Of a DNA stretch of 64,000 nt, positions 1 to 6,996 are shown piece after piece. This DNA comes from an uncultured Lachnospiraceae bacterium (GTDB lineage: Bacteria; Bacillota; Clostridia; Lachnospirales; Lachnospiraceae), in NCBI GenBank assembly GCA_910588825.1, contig CAJURF010000001.1, forward strand, positions 60,940 through 124,939, written 5' to 3'. The translations under genes and the position numbers were made by a program. Each line of letters begins with the position of its first letter. The stretch's first letter is position 1. A model generated the notes under the pieces. That model made no database searches, was not told the origin of the DNA, and saw only the letters and a list, made by a program, of their open reading frames with translations.

Positions 1-364
1 CATCTTGAGTGGCTTGGTCCAGAATTTCCTGGGCCTGTCTATTGGAAGCATTAATGGTCTCATTGGACATGGCGTAAGCCCGCTGCATCACTTCATGCTC
101 TGTGACCATCTCCTGCGCTTTTGCCTGTGCGTCTGCTAGAATGCTGTCAGCTTTATTCTGTGCATCCTCCAAAATGGCATCTTTGTTGTTGATAATTTTC
201 TGGTAACGTTTAATCTCATCAGGAGTCTTCAGACGCAGTTCCCGCAGCAATTCCTCCAACTCTTCTTTATTCACTACAATTTTTGTGGTGGACAAAGGCT
301 GGTACTTACAACTGTCCACATATTCCTCAATCTCTTCAATAATCTGCTCAATTCTGCTGCTCAT
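1..364 (-). CDS. Coiled-coil protein resembling V-type ATPase subunit H / FoF1 subunit b (partial)
   Basis: The gene starts at the ATG at 362-364 and runs off the left edge of the window, so only its first 121 residues are visible. The N-terminus (MSSRIEQIIEEIEEYVDSCK) is followed by a long Ala/Gln/Glu/Lys-rich helix around residues 60-121 with the heptad pattern of a coiled coil (for example ILEDAQNKADSILADAQAKA). Proteins of this type are usually annotated as 'ATPase' or 'vacuolar H+-ATPase subunit H' by coiled-coil similarity only, and typically sit next to coaD and rsmD in Lachnospiraceae. No V-ATPase genes are nearby, so a septum- or membrane-associated scaffold is as likely as an ATPase role. 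The reading is confident; the function is not. Confidence 0.7.
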   Translation of the reverse strand, partial: MSSRIEQIIEEIEEYVDSCKYQPLSTTKIVVNKEELEELLRELRLKTPDEIKRYQKIINNKDAILEDAQNKADSILADAQAKAQEMVTEHEVMQRAYAMSNETINASNRQAQEILDQATQD

Positions 365-411
365 GGTACACTCTCCTTATTCATTGCTCCGCCTCCAAGA
401 GCCAGATTGCT

Positions 412-894
412 CTAGGGTCTGTTTATTTTCCGGTGTATGGCATCCGCTACCAGTTCCGGCACAAATTTGGATATGTCCCCCTTCAGGGAAGCCACCTCTT
501 TCACTGATGAAGAACTCAGATACGCGTATTCCAGACTTGTGGTCAAAAACATAGTGTCCACATCATGGGCCAGAATACGGTTAATCTGAGCCATCTGCAA
601 TTCATATTCAAAATCCGTGATTGCCCGCAGTCCCCGCACAATCACGCCCGCGCCGCATTCCCGTGCCAGATCCACAGAAAAGCCTTCGAATGCCCTTACT
701 TTCACATTGGGTATGTCCTCTGTAACCTTTTCTAGTATATTAACACGTTCCTCCATAGAAAACAACGAAGTTTTTTTTGAATTGTTTAAAACTCCCACAA
801 CCACCTGGTCAAAAGACTTGGAGGCCCTGGTAATAATATCCAGATGTCCATAAGTGACCGGGTCAAAGCTCCCCGGATACACAGCTGTCGACAT
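412..894 (-). CDS. coaD: Phosphopantetheine adenylyltransferase (CoaD)
   Basis: The enzyme transfers AMP from ATP to 4'-phosphopantetheine to make dephospho-CoA, the fourth step of coenzyme A synthesis, in the cytoplasm. The nucleotidyltransferase signature PGSFDPVTYGH is at residues 7-17, with T/HxGH in its usual place, and the C-terminal SSSSVKEVA motif is also typical. At 160 aa the length fits the family. Three in-frame starts lie close together (GTG 906, ATG 900, ATG 894). I chose 894 because AGTGAGG ends exactly six bases upstream of it, whereas it abuts the other two. It follows rsmD by about 34 bases and probably shares its transcript. Confidence 0.95.
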   Translation of the reverse strand: MSTAVYPGSFDPVTYGHLDIITRASKSFDQVVVGVLNNSKKTSLFSMEERVNILEKVTEDIPNVKVRAFEGFSVDLARECGAGVIVRGLRAITDFEYELQMAQINRILAHDVDTMFLTTSLEYAYLSSSSVKEVASLKGDISKFVPELVADAIHRKINRP

Positions 895-928
895 TTTCAT
901 CCTCACTTTCTGTTCTTACGAATATGTC

Positions 929-1480
929 TCAAACACGCTCCAGCCACACATGCGCATTTGTCTTGTATTCTTTTATCTTCTGTACCCCAAACCCCAGCGA
1001 CGGGGCATAATCAAAGGAGGTATCAAGAGAAGCCTCCACAATCACAGTGCCGTCTTCCTCCAGCAGAGAAGATCCGGCCAGGTACTCCAGCACCTGTCTC
1101 TCCAGATTACAGCCGTAGGGCGGGTCCATAAAAATATAGTCAAAGGCCGCATCCCCCTCCAGCTCCCTCAGTGCAGTCATCACATCACGTTTCAGAATCC
1201 GGCTGTCCTGGGCAAGCCTGGTAAATTCCAGATTTTTCCGGATACACTCCGCCGCAGCCCGGTTCTTCTCCACAAACACGGCAAAAGCGGCGCCGCGGCT
1301 CAAAGCTTCGATGCCGATTGCCCCGCTGCCGCTGAACAAATCCAGAAACCGGCATCCACTCAGACCCGGCTGCAGCACATTAAAGAGTGTTTCCTTCGTC
1401 CGGTCCGTGGTGGGCCGGGTATCCATCCCCCGGGGCGCCAGCAGTTTCAATCTCCGGGCTTTTCCTGCTATTACTCTCAT
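929..1480 (-). CDS. rsmD: 16S rRNA (guanine966-N2)-methyltransferase RsmD
   Basis: RsmD methylates G966 of 16S rRNA during 30S assembly using S-adenosylmethionine. The Rossmann motif I (DLFSGSGAIGIEALSRGA, about residues 46-63) and the NPPY-type catalytic motif IV (MDPPY) are visible, and 183 aa is normal. The start at 1480 makes an ATGA overlap with the mgsA stop, with GGAG about eight bases upstream inside mgsA. A longer in-frame start at 1498 is less likely. mgsA, rsmD and coaD therefore look translationally coupled; rsmD-coaD adjacency is widespread in Firmicutes. Confidence 0.95.
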   Translation of the reverse strand: MRVIAGKARRLKLLAPRGMDTRPTTDRTKETLFNVLQPGLSGCRFLDLFSGSGAIGIEALSRGAAFAVFVEKNRAAAECIRKNLEFTRLAQDSRILKRDVMTALRELEGDAAFDYIFMDPPYGCNLERQVLEYLAGSSLLEEDGTVIVEASLDTSFDYAPSLGFGVQKIKEYKTNAHVWLERV

Positions 1481-1872
1481 CTCAAATGAAGTCTCCAATC
1501 CAAATCTCCCCGGGACAGTCCCAGAATCAGCATCTCCGCAGTGGCAATGTTGGTGGCCACAGGGATGTTATACTGGTCACAGCATCTGGATATCACCTCA
1601 ATATCCGGTTCTTTCCGGTCAACCATAGATGGGTTATAGAACATGATAGCCATGTCCATATCCCCCCGTTCGATCATCTCCATGAACTGCTTATCTCCCC
1701 CTATGCTGCCCGGAAGGAACTTATGTACATGGAGATTTGTCACTTCCTCAATCCTTCTTCCAGTGGTTCCGGTGGCGTAAACTTCATGTTTCGCCAAAAT
1801 ATTTTTATATGCAATGCAAAAGTCTTCAATCAGCACTTTTTTACTGTTATGAGCTATAATACCTAAGTTCAT
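1477..1872 (-). CDS. mgsA: Methylglyoxal synthase family protein
   Basis: By family, the enzyme converts dihydroxyacetone phosphate to methylglyoxal and phosphate, a bypass of lower glycolysis. The AHN start, YATGTTG, GGD and IPVATNIATAE motifs place the 131-aa protein in the MgsA family. By my alignment to the E. coli enzyme, Asp71 (in GGDKQ) and Asp101 (in EPD) are kept, but the positions of Asp91 and His98 read as Asn (FYNP) and Lys (DRKEP). Activity is therefore likely but not certain. It is the first gene of a short mgsA-rsmD-coaD run, preceded by AGAGGTGAG. Confidence 0.85.
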   Translation of the reverse strand: MNLGIIAHNSKKVLIEDFCIAYKNILAKHEVYATGTTGRRIEEVTNLHVHKFLPGSIGGDKQFMEMIERGDMDMAIMFYNPSMVDRKEPDIEVISRCCDQYNIPVATNIATAEMLILGLSRGDLDWRLHLR

Positions 1873-2025
1873 GCACTCACCTCTCGCTTAGTAGTTTAAC
1901 ACTTTAATGTAACGCTGAAATGCAATATTTTTTATATTATAACAAATAGATAAATAGAGTGCAAATATTTTTTACATTTTATACAAAATTAATAAAGTAA
2001 AAAGCACACCGAAAAAATCATAAAA

Positions 2026-2058
2026 GAAAGGGCACTCTTACAATAAGAGTACCCTTTC
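2026..2058 (-). terminator. Rho-independent terminator downstream of the SASP gene
   Basis: A 15-bp arm (GAAAGGGCACTCTTA) is matched by TAAGAGTACCCTTTC with one mismatch around a short loop. Read on the minus strand it is followed by a T-rich tract, and it sits 13 bases after the SASP stop codon. Confidence 0.8.
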
Positions 2059-2070
2059 CCAATTAATAAC

Positions 2071-2319
2071 TTATAACTGTCCGCTTGTCCCACTCATACC
2101 TGCTGAACCAGTCTGGCCGCTGGACATCTGTCTTTCCTGCTGCTCAATCATCTTCTTCACCATATACCCGCCAACACTTCCGTTCTGTTTGGAAGTCAGG
2201 TTGCCATTGTAGCCGTCGGACAGAGGTACTCCCAATTCATTCGCAACTTCAAATTTGAAACGATCTAAAGCACTCTTTGCTTCCGGTACTGCTGCTGTGT
2301 TAGAAGAATTTCTTGACAT
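2071..2319 (-). CDS. Alpha/beta-type small acid-soluble spore protein
   Basis: This 82-aa protein coats and protects spore DNA and is degraded at germination. The family signatures are visible: ALDRFKFEVANELGVPL (residues 18-34), with the spore protease GPR cleavage context around KFEVA, and NGNLTSKQNGSVGGYMVKKM (residues 39-58). The C-terminus is Gln/Ser/Gly-rich, as in clostridial members. The gene stands alone between its own promoter-like sequence and a strong terminator, as expected for a forespore-expressed monocistronic gene. Its RBS is AAGGAGGCA. Confidence 0.95.
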   Translation of the reverse strand: MSRNSSNTAAVPEAKSALDRFKFEVANELGVPLSDGYNGNLTSKQNGSVGGYMVKKMIEQQERQMSSGQTGSAGMSGTSGQL

Positions 2320-2358
2320 TTTAATTGCCTCCTTATCTCTGCTTTCGTGTTACAATGG

Positions 2359-2387
2359 TAGTATATGAAAAATTGAAAAGAATACTC
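2359..2387 (-). promoter_or_regulatory. Candidate sigma-G-like promoter of the SASP gene
   Basis: On the minus strand GAGTATT and TATACTA are separated by 15 bases, about 40 bases before the SASP start. The -10 element is one base from the sigma-G CATACTA form; the -35 match is loose. Forespore expression is inferred mainly from the product. Confidence 0.35.
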
Positions 2388-2455
2388 TAGCAGTTTTTAC
2401 ATGGATTAGCAAGATTCGGCAGGAGACGGTTATATACAAAATACCTTTATAAATA

Positions 2456-2479
2456 CAAAAACGGGGGAAAAATCCCCCC
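2456..2479 (-). terminator. Rho-independent terminator after the DUF6465-like gene
   Basis: GGGGG and CCCCCC form a short GC-only stem around an A/T loop. On the minus strand it is followed by GTTTTTGTATTT, directly after the stop codon at 2487. Confidence 0.75.
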
Positions 2480-2486
2480 TTCTTTT

Positions 2487-2759
2487 TTACAGACCGAAAC
2501 TTCCTGTAATATCCCCATTGATGACAAAGTATGCTGCGTTATCCTCGATTTTAAGATACACTTTTACTTCCTTCATATCCTCGGCCTTATTCTCCATGTC
2601 CTTTGTCCATATCTCTTCCACTCTGTCCAGAACAGCCTTCATATTTACTTCTTTGTCATTAAATTGGACATACACTTCCTGGGTCTTCTCTGCTGCCTTC
2701 TTTACTTCCTGTACCGGTTTCACAGCCTTTGCAGCTTTTGCATTACTTTTTGCAGACAT
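2487..2759 (-). CDS. DUF6465-like small basic protein
   Basis: A 90-aa protein with a Lys/Ala-rich N-terminal third (AKSNAKAAKAVKPVQEVKKA) and a folded C-terminal part with YVQFNDKEVNMKAVLDRV and KVYLKIEDNAAYFVINGD. I recognise it as the small lachnospiraceal family usually labelled DUF6465; no function is established. The start at 2759 was chosen because AGGAG lies nine bases upstream; the longer start at 2789 has no ribosome binding site. It is monocistronic, with its own terminator. The basic tail could bind nucleic acid, which is inference only. Confidence 0.75.
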   Translation of the reverse strand: MSAKSNAKAAKAVKPVQEVKKAAEKTQEVYVQFNDKEVNMKAVLDRVEEIWTKDMENKAEDMKEVKVYLKIEDNAAYFVINGDITGSFGL

Positions 2760-2842
2760 CTGCCTGTTCTCCTTTCTGGTCAGATACATTAACTTCCATC
2801 CAGATTAGAATACTACTTCTGCTTCGAAAAAACAAGTTGTTT

Positions 2843-4915
2843 TTACAATCCCGTATGAAAACTGTTATTTTCAACAATTTTTTGTATTTTTTCCCTGAGT
2901 TTTGTGTATTCTGATGCTTCCAATCCGGGATCTGCATCCAATAAATCCCGGGCTGCCTGAGAAGCCTGGCCCAATAACTCACTATCCTTGTAAATATCAC
3001 CAATTTTAAAATTCATCAGGCCGCTTTGGCGCACGCCGAACAGGTCTCCCGGCCCCCGCAGCTTCAGATCTTCCGACGCGATATAAAATCCGTCGTTGGA
3101 CTGGTTGAGAATCTCCAGCCTTTTTCTGATTTCCTTTTCCTGGGTTCCCTGGACAAAAATACAGTAGGACTGGTGCTCCCCCCGTCCCACCCTGCCCCTT
3201 AGCTGGTGCAGCTGGGCCAGGCCGAAACGCTCTGCATTTTCCACCATCATCACAGAAGCATTGGGCACATCCACCCCCACTTCCACTACAGTGGTGGAAA
3301 CTAAAATATCCAGTTCATGGCCTGCAAAGGCTTCCATCACCTGCTGCTTTTCTTTCGCCTTCATTCTTCCGTGGAGGATGCCTGTCCGGATATGCACTGG
3401 CAGGGCAGACCGCAGACGCCTGGCATAGTCCAGCACATTTTCCCCGTCAATCCCTTCGCTCTCCTCCACCATGGGGCATACTACATATACCTGCCGCCCC
3501 TGAGCGATCTGCTTTTCCATAAAACGGAAGGCATTGGGACGGTATTCTGTTCCCACCACACAGTTTTTGATGGGCAGACGGCTGGCTGGCAGTTCATCAA
3601 GGATGGAAATGTCCAAATCCCCGTAAACAATCATGGCCAGCGTGCGGGGTATAGGGGTGGCGCTCATGACCAGCACGTGGGGATTTCCGCCCCGCAGGGA
3701 CAGAGATTCTCTCTGCTTTACCCCAAAACGGTGTTGTTCATCGGTAATCACCAGCCCCAGACTGTGAAAACACACGTTCTCCTGAATCAGGGCATGTGTC
3801 CCCACAATCAAATGAATCTCACCCTCCTGAAGGCGTCCATATATGCCCCGTTTCTCTTTTTGTGTCTGGGAACCGGTGAGAAGCTCTGCCTGCAGATGAT
3901 CCAGACCATGTTCCTCTAAAAGTCTTAAAAGCCCCCGGTAATGCTGTGCGGCCAGCACCTCTGTGGGGGCCATGAAAGCGGCCTGGTATCCATTGGCCGC
4001 CGCCATCACCATAGCCAGGCAGGCTAATATAGTCTTTCCGCTTCCCACATCCCCCTGGATGAGCCGGGACATGAGGCCTTTTCCCTGCAGGTCCTCCTCA
4101 ATCTCCCCCCACACTCTCATCTGGGCATTGGTCAGCCGATAGGGAAGGCCGTCTATTATCCGCCTGGTATCTGCAGCCGGCTTCATGGGATATCGGTTTT
4201 CCTGTGTGCCCGTCTTGTTCTTTAACCGCTGGATTTCCAGGGCAAACAGAAAAAATTCGTCAAACACCAGCCGTCTTCTCGCCTGCTGGTACTGCTGAGT
4301 ATTCTCTGGAAAATGAATGGCTGCGGCGGCAGAAGAATAATCCATCAGCTGATACTGTTTCCTGATCGCTTCCGGCAGATCATCCTGGACAGGCAGCAGT
4401 TTCTCCAGCGCCTGTCTCACCGCTTTTGCCACTGCCTGGCTGGTGAGACCTTTGGTCAGCCCATAGACAGGCTGCATACTGTGCAGCAGCTGTTCATACT
4501 GCCGGGGCGTATAGATTTTTGGCTGTTCCATCTCCCATCCACTGCCTTTTCGCGCCACCTGCCCCCGAAACACATACTGCTGTCCCTTTTTCAGCGTGCT
4601 GCGCAGATACGGCATACGAAACCAGATCAGAGAAATCCGGGAATCCCCGTGGCGGACACTGGCAGCAGTAACCACAGAATTTCTTGTCTGTTTTACGGAT
4701 ACCGCTGCGTCTATGGGGGCATAAACTGCCTGTACCTCTTTTTCCTTCCAGGTATCTGCAGGCTGAGGCTCCCGGAACACATCGTATGTCCTGGGATAAT
4801 AGGCCAGCAGGCCGTCCAGGTCTTCCACGCCCAGTCTCAGGAAAAGTTTCTCCGTTTTCTCACCGATTCCCTTCAGCTCTCTAATGGAGCGGCCCATGTG
4901 ATTCTTCTGCCTCAT
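2843..4915 (-). CDS. recG: ATP-dependent DNA helicase RecG
   Basis: RecG remodels stalled replication forks and branch-migrates Holliday junctions. The 690-aa protein has the N-terminal wedge/OB domain (roughly residues 60-170), then the superfamily 2 motor: Walker A GDVGSGKT near residue 290, the DEQH box, SATPIPRT (motif III) and the QLRGRVGRG motif VI region, and ends with the usual FKIGDIYKDSELL segment. The start codon overlaps the fakA stop as ATGA, so the two are translationally coupled. The order asp23-fakA-recG matches yloU-yloV-recG in Bacillus. Confidence 0.97.
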   Translation of the reverse strand: MRQKNHMGRSIRELKGIGEKTEKLFLRLGVEDLDGLLAYYPRTYDVFREPQPADTWKEKEVQAVYAPIDAAVSVKQTRNSVVTAASVRHGDSRISLIWFRMPYLRSTLKKGQQYVFRGQVARKGSGWEMEQPKIYTPRQYEQLLHSMQPVYGLTKGLTSQAVAKAVRQALEKLLPVQDDLPEAIRKQYQLMDYSSAAAAIHFPENTQQYQQARRRLVFDEFFLFALEIQRLKNKTGTQENRYPMKPAADTRRIIDGLPYRLTNAQMRVWGEIEEDLQGKGLMSRLIQGDVGSGKTILACLAMVMAAANGYQAAFMAPTEVLAAQHYRGLLRLLEEHGLDHLQAELLTGSQTQKEKRGIYGRLQEGEIHLIVGTHALIQENVCFHSLGLVITDEQHRFGVKQRESLSLRGGNPHVLVMSATPIPRTLAMIVYGDLDISILDELPASRLPIKNCVVGTEYRPNAFRFMEKQIAQGRQVYVVCPMVEESEGIDGENVLDYARRLRSALPVHIRTGILHGRMKAKEKQQVMEAFAGHELDILVSTTVVEVGVDVPNASVMMVENAERFGLAQLHQLRGRVGRGEHQSYCIFVQGTQEKEIRKRLEILNQSNDGFYIASEDLKLRGPGDLFGVRQSGLMNFKIGDIYKDSELLGQASQAARDLLDADPGLEASEYTKLREKIQKIVENNSFHTGL

Positions 4916-6561
4916 TCGATCGACAGAACATAGTAGTAAATAGGCTGCCCGCCGTCATTGAGTTCCACATCGCAGTCCGGATACTGTTCTTCCACAGCAG
5001 CCAGAAGTTCTTGTGCCTTTTCTTCTTCCACCTGTTCCCCATAGTAGATGCTGATCAGTTCTGCTTCTTCGTCCATCATAGCCTGGATGGATGCCAGGGC
5101 GGTTTCTTCTATCTCCTGTCCCACAGCCAGCAGGCCCTCATCCCCCAGACCGATGATATCATCTTGATGGATCTCTTTGTTGTCAATGTGGGTATCCCTC
5201 ACCGCATAGGTAATTAATCCGGTTTTCACATACTCCATCTGCTCTATCATGGACTGGGTATTTTCTTCTGTGCTCTTTTCCGGCACATAATTTAAAACAG
5301 CAGTAATCCCCTGAGGTACGGTCTTGGTGGGAATGACCACAATTTCTTTTTCTTTTTCCAGTGCCTTTGCCTGATTGGCCGCCAGGATAATATTTTTATT
5401 ATTTGGCAGAATATACACTGTCTTTGCGGGAACCTGTCCAATGGCGTTGAGCATGTCTTCTGTGCTGGGGTTCATGGTCTGTCCGCCCTCGATGAGATAA
5501 TCCACACCCAGTTCCCTGAAAATTTCACCCATTCCTTTTCCTGCAGACACACTGATAAATCCCACATCCTTCATTTCCTGTGCAGGAGTCTGTGCCGCTT
5601 TTTCTGCCTCTTTGAACAGTTTCTCCTGATGTTCTTCCCGCATATTGTCGATTTTGATTCTGGATAGCTGGCCGTGTCCCAGACCTTTTTGAAGGGCCTT
5701 GCCCGGGTCGTTGGTGTGCACATGGATTTTGACCAGTTCGTCGTCAGCCACCACCACCAGAGAATCCCCGATGGAACTTAAGTATTCTTTGAATTCTTCC
5801 ACCTGAGAGGCGCTCAGAGGATTTTCCAGCAATACAATAAACTCTGTGCAATAGCCGAACTTGATATCTGCCTCCTCCTGGACAGACGCGCCGGGCCAAG
5901 CGTTTTTCTCCATTTTGGGAATTTCCACAGGTCCAGCCGTCTCTTTTCCCAGAAAAGCATCCAGCGCTCCCTCCAGAACCGCCACATAACCCTGGCCGCC
6001 GGAATCCACAACCCCGGCCTCCTTTAAGACTGGCAGCATATCCGGTGTCTTTAGCAGCGTATCCTGGGCACACTGCAGGATTTCTTCCAGAAACGGCTGG
6101 AGATCTTCTGCTGTCTCCGCCAGCTGGCTGGCCCTGGCAGCAGCCTCTTTGGCCACTGTAAGTATGGTGCCGTCTTTGGGTTTCATAACCGCTTTGTATG
6201 CTGTCTCCACGCCTCTTTCCAGAGCCGCGGCCAATATCTGCGGGTTCAGTACGGTTTCATTGCTGATTACTTTTGTAAAACCCCGCAGAAGCTGAGATAA
6301 GATTACCCCGGAATTTCCCCTGGCGCCCCGTAAAGAACCGGAGGAAATTGCTTTTGCCAGTGTCTCCATGGTAGGATTTTCCAGTCTGCCCACTTCCGCA
6401 GCCGCAGACATGATGGTTAAGGTCATATTTGTCCCAGTATCCCCATCCGGTACCGGAAATACATTCAGTTCATTGATCCATTCCTTCTTTGCATCCAGAT
6501 TCCTGGCTCCGGCCAGAAACATCTTTCCCAGCATACCGGCATCTATTGTATTTGTACTCAA
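4912..6561 (-). CDS. fakA: DAK2/DegV-type fatty acid kinase subunit FakA (YloV), TTG start
   Basis: By family, FakA phosphorylates fatty acids held by a DegV-type FakB protein, feeding exogenous fatty acids into phospholipid synthesis. The 549-aa protein has an N-terminal DhaL/DAK2 kinase domain with the Mg-ATP loop (NVFPVPDGDTGTNM, then SLRGARGNSGVILSQLLRGF), a middle domain, and a C-terminal alpha/beta domain. The in-frame TTG at 6561 is the best start: TAAGGAGG lies seven bases upstream, while the next upstream start at 6582 lies before that ribosome binding site and overlaps the asp23 stop. A DegV partner is encoded at 20483-21352. Confidence 0.93.
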   Translation of the reverse strand: MSTNTIDAGMLGKMFLAGARNLDAKKEWINELNVFPVPDGDTGTNMTLTIMSAAAEVGRLENPTMETLAKAISSGSLRGARGNSGVILSQLLRGFTKVISNETVLNPQILAAALERGVETAYKAVMKPKDGTILTVAKEAAARASQLAETAEDLQPFLEEILQCAQDTLLKTPDMLPVLKEAGVVDSGGQGYVAVLEGALDAFLGKETAGPVEIPKMEKNAWPGASVQEEADIKFGYCTEFIVLLENPLSASQVEEFKEYLSSIGDSLVVVADDELVKIHVHTNDPGKALQKGLGHGQLSRIKIDNMREEHQEKLFKEAEKAAQTPAQEMKDVGFISVSAGKGMGEIFRELGVDYLIEGGQTMNPSTEDMLNAIGQVPAKTVYILPNNKNIILAANQAKALEKEKEIVVIPTKTVPQGITAVLNYVPEKSTEENTQSMIEQMEYVKTGLITYAVRDTHIDNKEIHQDDIIGLGDEGLLAVGQEIEETALASIQAMMDEEAELISIYYGEQVEEEKAQELLAAVEEQYPDCDVELNDGGQPIYYYVLSIE

Positions 6562-6578
6562 AACAAAATCCTCCTTAA

Positions 6579-6935
6579 TCAATCGACCACCCGGACGCCT
6601 TCCACCAGCAAGGTCATTTTGGAAATTTCCATTCCGGTAAAAGCTTCCAGTTTATATTTCACACTGCTAAACAGATTATCCGCAACGGTGCGTATACTCA
6701 CCCCGTACGCCACAATCACATGAAAGGTGAGACGAATTTTGTTATCTTCAATTTTTACATTGATTCCATGTTTCAGGCTGTCTTTGCGGAGAAGCTTTAC
6801 CAGCCCGTCCTTTACACTGACAGCTGCCATTCCCACAATACCGAAGCATTCTACCGCAACACTTCCCGCATACATGGCAATTACATCTGGGTCGATGACA
6901 ATCTGTCCCAGTTCAGAATCTAAGCGTGCGCTCAT
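6579..6935 (-). CDS. Asp23/Gls24 family protein (YloU-like)
   Basis: A 118-aa Asp23/Gls24 protein with the typical IDPDVIAMYAGSVAVECFGIVG segment (split here: residues about 11-33), a central GINVKIEDNKIRLTFHV strand pair and VADNLFSSVKYKLEAFTG. Family members are small envelope-associated or alkaline-shock proteins of unclear mechanism. The start at 6935 is set by AAGGAGG eight bases upstream; a longer frame to 7061 is non-coding. It lies 17 bases before fakA and probably leads the asp23-fakA-recG operon. A second family member is at 47173. Confidence 0.93.
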   Translation of the reverse strand: MSARLDSELGQIVIDPDVIAMYAGSVAVECFGIVGMAAVSVKDGLVKLLRKDSLKHGINVKIEDNKIRLTFHVIVAYGVSIRTVADNLFSSVKYKLEAFTGMEISKMTLLVEGVRVVD

Positions 6936-6996
6936 AAGGTTTACCTCCTTGATATATTTAAAAATTATGATTTTCGGGTTATTGAAAAGCAGCCAT

